Positions 1 through 5,741 of a stretch of 5,741 bases of DNA are shown in pieces; the first letter of the stretch is position 1; the number at the start of each line of letters is the position of its first letter. This DNA is from Tannerella sp. Its GTDB lineage: Bacteria > Bacteroidota > Bacteroidia > Bacteroidales > Tannerellaceae. The DNA lies in assembly GCA_031290635.1 (NCBI GenBank), contig JAITNE010000133.1, positions 1-5,741 on the forward strand, read 5' to 3'. Under the pieces are notes generated by a model. That model worked only from the letters and a program-made list of their open reading frames with translations. It was not told the origin of the DNA and ran no database searches. Position numbers and translations under genes: made by a program.

Positions 1-872
1 TTATTGTAGTATCGCTCGGCGGGGTTTATCAAAACGAACAGCCCGGATTCAAGTTGCCGTTTTTCAAGCTTTACAACATTATGATTTATAGCCTTTTTTT
101 CGGCGACGCCTTAAATCAGTTGTACTCTTCGACCGTTGTTCGCGAACGAAACAAAGGCGAAACAGAAGATTTGTTTAATTCATATATGAACAGGGCGGAA
201 AAAATTATTCATGAAAACAAGCACAAAAAGATGCTCGCCCTGCTCGAAAACGCTGTTAAAGATTTCAACAAAATATCTGTTTTTGAAGATAAAAAGTTTG
301 AAAAAATAGGCTTGTTAGGCGAAATATTTGTTAAATACAACAACTACGGGCAGGCTCACATTACGGAATGGCTGCGTGAACAGGGCTTTGAGGTGGTCGT
401 TCCGCCGATGATAGATTTTTTTATGCAAGCATTTGTGAACAGAAACATTAATCACAAAAACGGAATTGTTCATTTGGGGAAAATAAATCAAAAACTTGCG
501 CCCTTGATATACGGATTTGTCAACAAAAAATTGGAAAAATTTGAAAAGATAACACGAAAATCGCGTTTCTACCGCAAGCACGAAACGATTTTTGAGATAG
601 CCCTCCACGCCGAAGAAATAATCGACCTATCGAACCAATTTGGCGAGGGTTGGATGATTGCAGGCGAAGCGGCGAATTTTGCACGGCACGGCATAAACAA
701 AGTCGTTTGCGTACAGCCTTTCGGTTGCATAGCTAATCACATAGTAGCCAAAGGAATAGAGCGACGAATTAAGCAATTTTATCCCCAAATGAATCTGCTT
801 TTTCTTGATATAGACGGCGGAATGGCAGAGGTAAATCTGCAAAATAGACTTAAATTTCTGATAGAGCAGTGA
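1..872 (+). CDS. 2-hydroxyacyl-CoA dehydratase / activase-related protein, C-terminal part (5' partial)
   Basis: The reading frame is open from the first complete codon (position 3) to the TGA at 870-872 and gives 289 residues. The gene therefore enters from outside the window; the in-frame TTG at 54 is not a credible start because coding similarity continues upstream of it. The protein resembles the C-terminal region of the large fused BadF/HgdC-type activase plus 2-hydroxyacyl-CoA dehydratase proteins found in Bacteroidales and Firmicutes. Visible hallmarks are LGEIFVKYNNYGQAHITEWL followed by GFEVVVPP (partial residues ~104-135), GEGWMIAGE (214-222), and a VCVQPFGCIANHI block (235-247) whose Cys242 sits where the family has a conserved cysteine. 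The end, LDIDGGMAEVNLQNRLKFL, matches the family's 'D-x-D-x-G-x-x-E-V-N-x-x-N-R-x-K' ending. Family members use ATP-driven electron transfer through [4Fe-4S] clusters to dehydrate 2-hydroxyacyl-CoA esters; the substrate here is unknown. The gene is A-rich and of lower GC than the genes at the other end of the window. Assignment to the family is firm; the exact reaction is not. Confidence 0.85.
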   Translation, partial: IVVSLGGVYQNEQPGFKLPFFKLYNIMIYSLFFGDALNQLYSSTVVRERNKGETEDLFNSYMNRAEKIIHENKHKKMLALLENAVKDFNKISVFEDKKFEKIGLLGEIFVKYNNYGQAHITEWLREQGFEVVVPPMIDFFMQAFVNRNINHKNGIVHLGKINQKLAPLIYGFVNKKLEKFEKITRKSRFYRKHETIFEIALHAEEIIDLSNQFGEGWMIAGEAANFARHGINKVVCVQPFGCIANHIVAKGIERRIKQFYPQMNLLFLDIDGGMAEVNLQNRLKFLIEQ

Positions 873-890
873 AGAAAAGAAAAAAAATCG

Positions 891-898
891 TATCTTTG
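891..898 (+). promoter_or_regulatory. Bacteroidota -7 promoter element for the 918 gene
   Basis: TATCTTTG fits the TAnnTTTG -7 consensus of the Bacteroidota primary sigma factor. It lies 19 bases before the ATG at 918, which leaves a leader of only about 15 nt. No TTTG -33 element is visible at the usual 19-21 nt upstream, where the sequence is the end of the preceding gene and an A-rich run. The placement in a 45-bp intergenic gap supports separate transcription of the 918 gene. Confidence 0.55.
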
Positions 899-917
899 TC
901 ATCTGATTTTGAAAGAT

Positions 918-2261
918 ATGGCACAAAAGAAACGTTCTAATAATCTACAAGAGCAAAAGCAACAAAAAGCTCGCAAGAAGAAAGAGTTTATGAACAAGCT
1001 CCTTATGGTATGCAAGGTAATCGGCGACGAATCGTTGTATTACCTGATACCGGAAGATTTACGCTGGAAGATTTACATCAAACGGGGCGTAGTCAAGGTC
1101 AGAGGAGCAAAAGGCGTCAAGATACAAAAACGCCTGCTTGAAGTACTGGAAAAGTCGATTAAACAGCAGTTGCTTGTAACAAATATCGAACTTATTGCCG
1201 GTAGTGGTCGTACGATTAGCCTGGCCGATTATTATACGGTAGGTATGTCGCTGGAATTGGGTATTAACAAAGATCATGCTGACGAGCAGTTTGACGGAAA
1301 AGAACGCTTCAGCAGCTTTCTGGCCGAATCCGATCGTCGGCAATATGAATCCGAAATGCGGATCAAGATGCTCTGTGAAATGGTTTGCAACCTTTACGAC
1401 GACTTTTCGCAAAAACGCATCTACTCTTACACTCTGGGGGTTGAAACCAATCTCGAAAAGGCTGATTTTATTCTCAAACATCGCTTAATACAGAATTTTA
1501 CGCAACAAATGATGGATGACTTGGACTTCAAGCTTTACCACACTATAACGATTGGCGCTCATCCCTTAGAGGTTAAGCATGTAAGTTTCAAAGGCGATAA
1601 GCGTCCTGTCATCCAACTTGGGATGATGCATCATCCGGAACTATACGATGAGTCTGTCTTTATCCCCTTCAAAATATCGGGAGAAACGCTGAATATTAAC
1701 AGTACTTTCGCCAAGTTAATGATACCGGTATATATTCAGCAACATGCTCTCAATCGCATTCTGGAACGCAGTGGATACGTCATTCCCGGCTTGTGCAAAA
1801 TAGATTTAATAAAGGCCGTATTACAGCCTGTTATCACCCATATCGCCAAAAAACGCTATCTGATTGAGTATCGAATGATGGATGTGAAGATCGGATACTT
1901 GGTAGTCGAACTGATTGACGGGATGATAGTTATCATCACCTTCCTGCTCATGACTAACAACGGCACGCCCGAAGGCGACAAGCTTGCAGAGCTTACCGGT
2001 CTGAAGAAGTTAGACAAAGAATACTTGATGATCGACAACATCAGTTCTCTGGCAAGCTCCGATATTCTGGAGAGTGAGACGGTCTGCAATCTCTTTCGTG
2101 ATGCAGGATGTCAGTCGATACTTGACGCGTGCAAAAGGGTGAAAAACGATCGCGGTATCTCGTGGATGGTCGGCATGGGAGAACAAAAGAACTCCATGTC
2201 GGAACTGATTATAGAGTACCTGAAACCCGATGCTAACAACGACGAGTATGTTACGGAATGA
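918..2261 (+). CDS. Uncharacterised protein with Lys/Arg-rich N-terminus and HALNRILER motif
   Basis: I do not recognise this 447-residue protein as a named family. I chose the ATG at 918 over the in-frame TTG at 909 because it lies 19 nt behind a -7 element and gives the natural start MAQKKRSNN; the TTG would leave almost no leader. No signal peptide or clear membrane helix is seen, so a cytoplasmic location is likely. Residues 4-22 are Lys/Arg/Gln-rich, suggesting nucleic-acid contact or a disordered tail. Residues ~60-200 are mixed helix-like sequence. Residues 271-345 look like a compact alpha/beta module: H276-A-L-N-R280-I-L-E-R284, then a helix (K294-H308), then strands RYLIEYRM, KIGYLVVELID and MIVIITFLLM. 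This order resembles DUF4258/RelE-like domains (HA..R...R, helix, beta sheet), which is an inference. A Cys/Asp-containing tail (388-405) follows. The gene stands alone between two promoter-like elements. It could be a Bacteroidales-specific housekeeping protein or a remnant of a mobile-element cargo; neither can be decided here. Confidence 0.85.
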   Translation: MAQKKRSNNLQEQKQQKARKKKEFMNKLLMVCKVIGDESLYYLIPEDLRWKIYIKRGVVKVRGAKGVKIQKRLLEVLEKSIKQQLLVTNIELIAGSGRTISLADYYTVGMSLELGINKDHADEQFDGKERFSSFLAESDRRQYESEMRIKMLCEMVCNLYDDFSQKRIYSYTLGVETNLEKADFILKHRLIQNFTQQMMDDLDFKLYHTITIGAHPLEVKHVSFKGDKRPVIQLGMMHHPELYDESVFIPFKISGETLNINSTFAKLMIPVYIQQHALNRILERSGYVIPGLCKIDLIKAVLQPVITHIAKKRYLIEYRMMDVKIGYLVVELIDGMIVIITFLLMTNNGTPEGDKLAELTGLKKLDKEYLMIDNISSLASSDILESETVCNLFRDAGCQSILDACKRVKNDRGISWMVGMGEQKNSMSELIIEYLKPDANNDEYVTE

Positions 2262-2278
2262 CAGACGTCGTGCAATTA

Positions 2279-2310
2279 TTTGTTATATCGGACAATAAGT
2301 AGTACTTTTG
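2279..2310 (+). promoter_or_regulatory. Bacteroidota promoter (-33 TTTG / -7 TACTTTTG) for the C26-M19 gene
   Basis: TTTG at 2279-2282 and TACTTTTG at 2303-2310 are separated by 20 nt, which matches the -33 TTTG / -7 TAnnTTTG arrangement of Bacteroidota vegetative promoters. RNA would start near 2315, giving a leader of roughly 28 nt before the ATG at 2343. This is the best-formed promoter in the window. No Shine-Dalgarno sequence is visible in the A/T-rich stretch before the ATG, as is common in this phylum. Confidence 0.7.
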
Positions 2311-2342
2311 CCATCATTATCAGACATATTTAATCGTAGATT

Positions 2343-4169
2343 ATGAAACATACTCTTTTGCTTATTTCGTTATTGTTACTTGGCTATCTTGACGCTAACG
2401 GTCAGGAGTTTAGCCCGAATTTGACCGACTTAAACCGGATGGTCGATTCCTGTTCAATTGACGCTAAGACAGAGCGGCAACCCTTGATTGGCGTCTCCGC
2501 AAGTCGCACTCAGCGAGGTGGTTCGACGGTGTCGGGCACGTATATCAATGCCATTCTGAAGGCAGGTGGAATACCGGTGATAGTGCCTGTGATAACGGAC
2601 GTTAAGGCGTTGCGGCATACGGTTAGTCAGCTGGACGGATTAGTTATGACCGGCGGCGAAGACTTTAGTCCGTTCTATTATAAGGAAGACACGATTGCGT
2701 ACATGAATGAAACGGATTCCATACGCGACATATATGACTTGGCGTTGTTGAAGTTAGTCGCGGACAGGAACATCCCTATCTTGGGGATCTGCCGTGGCGA
2801 ACAGGCTATTAATGTGGCGTTTGGAGGTACGTTGTATCAGGACATTCCCACTCAGTATCCATCCTCTGATATTAAGCACAGGCAGGTCGAGCCAAGCACG
2901 CAAGGCACTCATTGGATAAATACAATAAGGGGTACGCAGCTGTCCGCAGTGTTGCCTGCCACCCGGATATTGACCAACACCCATCATCATCAGGGCGTCA
3001 AGGACGTAGCGCCCTATTTCGGCGTCTCCGCTCGTGCTTCTGACGGCTTCGTCGAGGCTATTGAGGCATATCCTAACAAGTCCGTTATGGGGGTTCAGTT
3101 TCACCCTGAAGGTCATGTCGCAGGCGGGGATACGGCGATGTTGAATCTCTTTAAGCACATCGTGCGAGAGGCGCAGCTCTACAATCGCGCAAAAGAGCTT
3201 CACCACAAGATGTTAACCATTGATACTCATTGCGATGCGCCGAGCGTCTTCGTCAGGGGAAACTACGACGTCGGCAAGCGGGAACGCAACCAGGTGAACC
3301 TCCCTAAAATGGAGGAAGGCATGTTGGATGCGGTCTTTATGGCATGTTACGTAGGGCAGAGTGTGAAGGACGACACAACGGCAGTCGCGAGGATTGAACA
3401 GCAGTTAGACGCAATCTATCAGCAAGTTGAGCAGAACCGCGACAAATGCGGTATCGCCATCACCTCAGCAGACCTTATCCTCCTGAAGCAAAGCGGCAAG
3501 AAGGCCTTCTTCATCGGCATAGAAAACGGCTACGGAATAGGCAGAAGCCTGGCCAACCTCCGTCGCTTTCACCAGCGCGGCGTCAACTACATGACCCTCT
3601 GCCACATGCGCAACAACGACATCTGCGACTCCTCGGGTGACACCGTCGCACTCTGGCGGGGTTTGAGTCCCTTTGGCCGCAAGGTCGTGAAGCTGATGAA
3701 CAGGATAGGCATGATGGTTGACGTCTCGCACGTCAGCGACAAGGCGTTCTACGACGTAATTCGCCTCTCCAGCATGCCTGTGATAGCATCTCACTCATCC
3801 GCACGCGCCCTCTGCGGACATGCGCGAAACCTGACTGACGAGCAGTTGCGCGCCCTCGCCCGGAACGGTGGCGTCGCGCAGATATGCATCCTCGACGAGT
3901 TTATCAACGACAATCCCAGTGAGGCAGACCTCCAGGGCGCAATCGAGCACATCCTGCATGCTGTCAGCGTTTGCGGCATAGATCACGTAGGAATCGCTTC
4001 GGACTTCGACGGTGGCGGAGGAGTAATTGGGTGCAATGGCAGCAACGACATGATCAGCATCACCATCAAACTACTCGAAAAGGGTTATTCAGACGAGGAT
4101 ATAGCCAAGATCTGGGGTGGTAACCTGTTACGTGTAATGCAGCGCGTACAGCGTCAAAGTCGAAAATAA
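2343..4169 (+). CDS. Exported fusion hydrolase: gamma-glutamyl hydrolase (peptidase C26) + membrane dipeptidase (peptidase M19)
   Basis: This 608-residue protein starts with a signal peptide (Lys2, hydrophobic core ~4-15, likely cleavage around residue 20, before QEF); there is no lipobox cysteine, so a periplasmic location is expected. Residues ~46-275 form a PuuD-like class I glutamine-amidotransferase domain: oxyanion-type segment MTGGEDFSP (102-110), nucleophile Cys150 in GICRGEQ, and His254/Glu256 in VQFHPEG. Such domains hydrolyse gamma-glutamyl amide bonds. Residues ~290-600 form a zinc dipeptidase of the renal/membrane dipeptidase family: H296-C-D298, bridging Glu394 in IENG, His463 in VDVSHVSD, His484 in ASHSSARAL, and DFDG at 554-557. 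All metal ligands appear present, so both halves look active. The family cleaves dipeptides such as Cys-Gly and L-Xaa-D-Xaa. A sensible inference is sequential cleavage of gamma-glutamyl peptides (glutathione-like or peptidoglycan-derived). The gene has its own promoter at 2279-2310. Third codon positions become markedly C-rich after about 3430, inside the M19 half. Confidence 0.93.
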   Translation: MKHTLLLISLLLLGYLDANGQEFSPNLTDLNRMVDSCSIDAKTERQPLIGVSASRTQRGGSTVSGTYINAILKAGGIPVIVPVITDVKALRHTVSQLDGLVMTGGEDFSPFYYKEDTIAYMNETDSIRDIYDLALLKLVADRNIPILGICRGEQAINVAFGGTLYQDIPTQYPSSDIKHRQVEPSTQGTHWINTIRGTQLSAVLPATRILTNTHHHQGVKDVAPYFGVSARASDGFVEAIEAYPNKSVMGVQFHPEGHVAGGDTAMLNLFKHIVREAQLYNRAKELHHKMLTIDTHCDAPSVFVRGNYDVGKRERNQVNLPKMEEGMLDAVFMACYVGQSVKDDTTAVARIEQQLDAIYQQVEQNRDKCGIAITSADLILLKQSGKKAFFIGIENGYGIGRSLANLRRFHQRGVNYMTLCHMRNNDICDSSGDTVALWRGLSPFGRKVVKLMNRIGMMVDVSHVSDKAFYDVIRLSSMPVIASHSSARALCGHARNLTDEQLRALARNGGVAQICILDEFINDNPSEADLQGAIEHILHAVSVCGIDHVGIASDFDGGGGVIGCNGSNDMISITIKLLEKGYSDEDIAKIWGGNLLRVMQRVQRQSRK

Positions 4170-4173
4170 TCAT

Positions 4174-4181
4174 TACTTTTG
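4174..4181 (+). promoter_or_regulatory. -7-like promoter element directly after the hydrolase gene, upstream of the repeat array
   Basis: TACTTTTG matches TAnnTTTG and is identical to the -7 element of the preceding gene (2303-2310). It begins five bases after the stop codon at 4167-4169. No TTTG -33 element is visible about 20 nt upstream, inside the coding end. No other TTTG occurs on the + strand between here and the transporter ATG at 4630, so this is the only visible candidate of this type for that gene. The predicted RNA start (~4186-4188) coincides with the first repeat unit and the base of the stem-loop, which would give a leader of about 440 nt. Confidence 0.5.
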
Positions 4182-4186
4182 CGGTC

Positions 4187-4251
4187 GATAAGTCAAGTAT
4201 TTATCAGGTTATATTAATAACCTGATAAATGGCTTGCGTTGATGACTTATC
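4187..4251 (+). other. Long two-part stem-loop at the start of the repeat array
   Basis: The inner stem is perfect over 14 bp: ATTTATCAGGTTAT (4199-4212) pairs with ATAACCTGATAAAT (4217-4230) around a 4-nt loop. An outer 9-bp stem pairs GATAAGTCA (4187-4195) with TGACTTATC (4243-4251), with unequal internal loops of 3 and 12 nt between the two. There is no T-tract after either stem, so this is not a canonical intrinsic terminator, although it could still stabilise the 3' end of the hydrolase mRNA. It could equally be a 5'-end structure of the transporter transcript, given the promoter element just upstream. As DNA it may also form a cruciform or bind a dimeric protein. Confidence 0.75.
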
Positions 4252-4622
4252 ATCTTGTAAGAAGGCTTGAATCAACGTTTTACGTCAAATATTCACCTAC
4301 TTGTAAGATAAATTGAGTCAATGGCTTACGTCAAAAATTCGCCGGGTTATACATCAACGATTCGTCGGGTTATAAGCAGCCTCTGATCAACGGCTTACGT
4401 CAATGATTCATCGGGTTATATGTTGAATATTATTTAAGTTATAAGAAGACTTGTAACAAAGCGTTATTTTAAAGGTTTATCAGGTTATAAGAATATATAA
4501 ATCAATGGCTTATGTTGAATATTAATTAAGTTATACATAAACTGTTCATCAACTTATATATCAAATATTTATAGGGTTATATATCAAATATTTACAGAGT
4601 TATACATTAAAGATTAATTAGC
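4188..4622 (+). repeat. Degenerate tandem repeat array, 19 units of 21/23/25 nt (mean ~23)
   Basis: A TTA/TTG anchor starts units at 4209, 4234, 4255, 4280, 4301, 4326, 4347, 4370, 4395, 4416, 4439, 4464, 4485, 4510, 4531, 4554, 4577 and 4600. One earlier 21-nt unit (4188-4208) lacks the TTA but matches the unit at 4395 at 15 of 21 positions. There are three unit forms. The 21-mers read TTACGTCAA, two variable bases, then ATTCATCGGG. The 23-mers are the same with an extra TA after TTA. The 25-mers start TTATAAG, have a variable middle and end ATCAATGGC. Each 25-mer is followed by a 21-mer, making a 46-nt module. Units 4554 and 4577 agree at 21 of 23 bases. The array fills the gap between two genes, lacks unique spacers, and cannot be coding because the mean period is not a multiple of three. 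Its role is unknown: a protein-binding array or a structured mRNA leader are possible. Confidence 0.88.
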
Positions 4623-4629
4623 TTGGATT

Positions 4630-5741
4630 ATGGAATGGATTAAAGAATTATTCATGGGTGATAGCGTAGCGCACTCGGTCATGTTAATGGCAATTGTGAT
4701 AGTGTTGGGCATGCTTCTGGGCAAGCTCAAAATCGGCGGAATCTCGCTTGGCATAACATTCGTGTTGTTTGTAGGCATCCTCTTTGGACACTGCGGCTTC
4801 CGCATCCACAGCGAGGTCTTGCACTTCTTCAAGGAGTTCGGGCTGATCCTCTTTGTATATTCAATCGGCATGCAAGTAGGACCCGGCTTCTTTTCGTCCT
4901 TTCGCAAAGGCGGCATCACGCTCAATCTGCTTGCCACAGCAGTAGTGATGCTCGGCGTCGCAACAACCCTTGCCGTACATTATATTACAGGCATACCGAT
5001 ACCCACAATGGTAGGCATCCTGTCAGGCGCAGTAACCAACACGCCCGGTCTGGGAGCCGCGCAACAGGCATACTTCGATACCCACGGCTCGGCCGACAAC
5101 ACCATCGCTATGGGCTATGCCGTCGCCTACCCGCTCGGAGTCGTCGGCGTGATACTCTCAATCATCGCAATACGCTATATCTTCCGTGTGAACAGCGTTG
5201 TAGAGACCCGGCGACTCGACGACGAAGACATGACGCACTCCACCGAAGCCAGACCTATATCATTGATGGTCAAGAACCCAGCGCTGTTCGGCAAGACCAT
5301 CGCTGAACTCTCGGCGCTGCTCAGCCATCGCGACTTTGTGCTCTCCCGCATCTGGTACAACGAAAGCAAGCACATCGAGATGGTATCCGGCGAAACCGTC
5401 CTCCACGACAGCGACAAGATATTTGTAATTACCAACGATAACGACGCCGAAGCAGTCAAAACCTTTATCGGAGAGGAGATACCCATGGAGCGCAAGCAGT
5501 GGATACGTCCCGAAAGCGAGTTTATCACACGACGCATCCTTGTGACCAAGAGCAACTTAAACGGAAAGAGGCTGGGCGATCTCAAGCTACGTAAGCTCTA
5601 CGGCATCAACATAACCCGCATCAACCGTTCGGGCGTTGACCTGGTAGCCTCCCCCGCGCTGAACCTGCAGCTCGGCGACCGAGTCAACGTCGTCGGAACG
5701 CAGTCTGCAATAGCTAATGTAGAGAAGATACTCGGCAACTC
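4630..5741 (+). CDS. AspT/YidE-like putative transporter with RCK_C (TrkA-C) domains, N-terminal part (3' partial)
   Basis: The frame is open from ATG 4630 to the window end, giving 370 codons of a family usually about 550-560 residues long. The start MEWIKELFMGDSVAHSV resembles what I recall of Bacteroides homologues. The N-terminal membrane half has about five or six helices (between residues ~14 and 185). It carries the family signatures KEFGLILFVYSIGMQVGPGF (68-87), with FFSSFRKGG after it, and GAVTNTPGLGAAQQAY (133-148). A charged linker (190-206) leads to two cytosolic RCK_C domains at ~207-285 and ~300-370. The missing C-terminal half should be a second, mirrored membrane block. AspT, the characterised relative, exchanges aspartate for alanine; the substrate of the YidE/YbjL-type members is generally unproven, so none is assigned here. 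RCK_C domains usually sense a small ligand or nucleotide. The ATG has no obvious Shine-Dalgarno and follows the repeat array by 7 nt, so expression may depend on that leader. Codons are C-rich at third positions, like the end of the preceding gene. Confidence 0.92.
   Translation, partial: MEWIKELFMGDSVAHSVMLMAIVIVLGMLLGKLKIGGISLGITFVLFVGILFGHCGFRIHSEVLHFFKEFGLILFVYSIGMQVGPGFFSSFRKGGITLNLLATAVVMLGVATTLAVHYITGIPIPTMVGILSGAVTNTPGLGAAQQAYFDTHGSADNTIAMGYAVAYPLGVVGVILSIIAIRYIFRVNSVVETRRLDDEDMTHSTEARPISLMVKNPALFGKTIAELSALLSHRDFVLSRIWYNESKHIEMVSGETVLHDSDKIFVITNDNDAEAVKTFIGEEIPMERKQWIRPESEFITRRILVTKSNLNGKRLGDLKLRKLYGINITRINRSGVDLVASPALNLQLGDRVNVVGTQSAIANVEKILGN

Noticed and set aside
54..56. TTG as the start codon of the first gene
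   Set aside because: The frame is open back to position 3 and the residues before it (IVVSLGGVYQNEQPGFK) read as ordinary coding sequence; the gene is much longer in this family.
909..911. TTG start giving three extra residues for the second gene
   Set aside because: The ATG at 918 is better placed relative to the -7 element at 891-898 and gives a usual basic N-terminus.
2754..3206. 150-codon minus-strand ORF inside the hydrolase gene
   Set aside because: It lies wholly antisense to the C26 domain with intact catalytic motifs on the + strand, and the translation has no recognisable family; it is a shadow.
4187..4251. Rho-independent terminator of the hydrolase gene
   Set aside because: The stems are AT-rich and not followed by a T-run; ATCTTGTAAG follows. 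Kept only as a structural feature.
4188..4622. CRISPR array
   Set aside because: Units abut head to tail with drifting sequence and lengths of 21-25 nt; there are no constant repeats separated by unique spacers and no cas gene in view.
4188..4622. Coding repeat or small ORF in the array
   Set aside because: Unit lengths of 23 and 25 nt break any frame from unit to unit, stop codons are frequent, and no start with a plausible frame spans several units.
5175..5585. 136-codon minus-strand ORF (and a 107-codon one at 4614-4937)
   Set aside because: Both are antisense to the transporter, whose + frame is open from 4630 to the end and carries clear family motifs.

Overview
The window reads as a chromosomal segment of a Bacteroidota bacterium, most likely of the order Bacteroidales. 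The evidence is TAnnTTTG-type -7 promoter elements in front of genes, the absence of clear Shine-Dalgarno sequences, and protein types typical of that group: a giant acyl-CoA dehydratase/activase protein, a secreted C26-M19 fusion hydrolase, and an AspT/YidE-type transporter close to what Bacteroides species carry. I cannot name the species. All four genes lie on the + strand. The long minus-strand ORFs are shadows.

Layout. 1-872: the C-terminal ~289 residues of a 2-hydroxyacyl-CoA dehydratase/activase-related protein, cut by the window start. 918-2261: a 447-residue protein of unknown function with a Lys/Arg-rich N-terminus and an 'HALNRILER' motif that resembles small DUF4258/RelE-like nuclease-fold domains (inference only). 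2343-4169: a 608-residue exported enzyme that joins a class I glutamine-amidotransferase-type gamma-glutamyl hydrolase (peptidase C26) to a zinc membrane dipeptidase (M19). Both active sites look intact. 4630 to the end: the first 370 residues of an AspT/YidE-like putative transporter, cut by the window end.

The most unusual element is the 460-bp gap between the fusion hydrolase and the transporter. It is almost entirely filled by a degenerate head-to-tail array of 19 units (4188-4622). Counted from a recurring TTA/TTG anchor, the units are 21, 23 or 25 nt long. Each 25-mer is followed by a 21-mer, so the 17 intervals from 4209 to 4600 add up to exactly 391 nt, or 17 x 23. A -7-like promoter element (4174-4181) lies five bases after the hydrolase stop codon, and its predicted RNA start falls where the array begins. 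A long stem-loop (4187-4251) overlaps the first units. The array ends 7 nt before the transporter ATG. If that promoter is used, practically the whole ~440-nt 5' leader of the transporter mRNA is repeat.

Functional links between the genes are weak. Separate promoter-like elements in front of genes 2, 3 and 4 suggest separate transcription units. A plausible but unproven theme for genes 3 and 4 is capture of amino acids from gamma-glutamyl peptides or muropeptides (periplasmic hydrolysis) beside an amino-acid/carboxylate-type exchanger.
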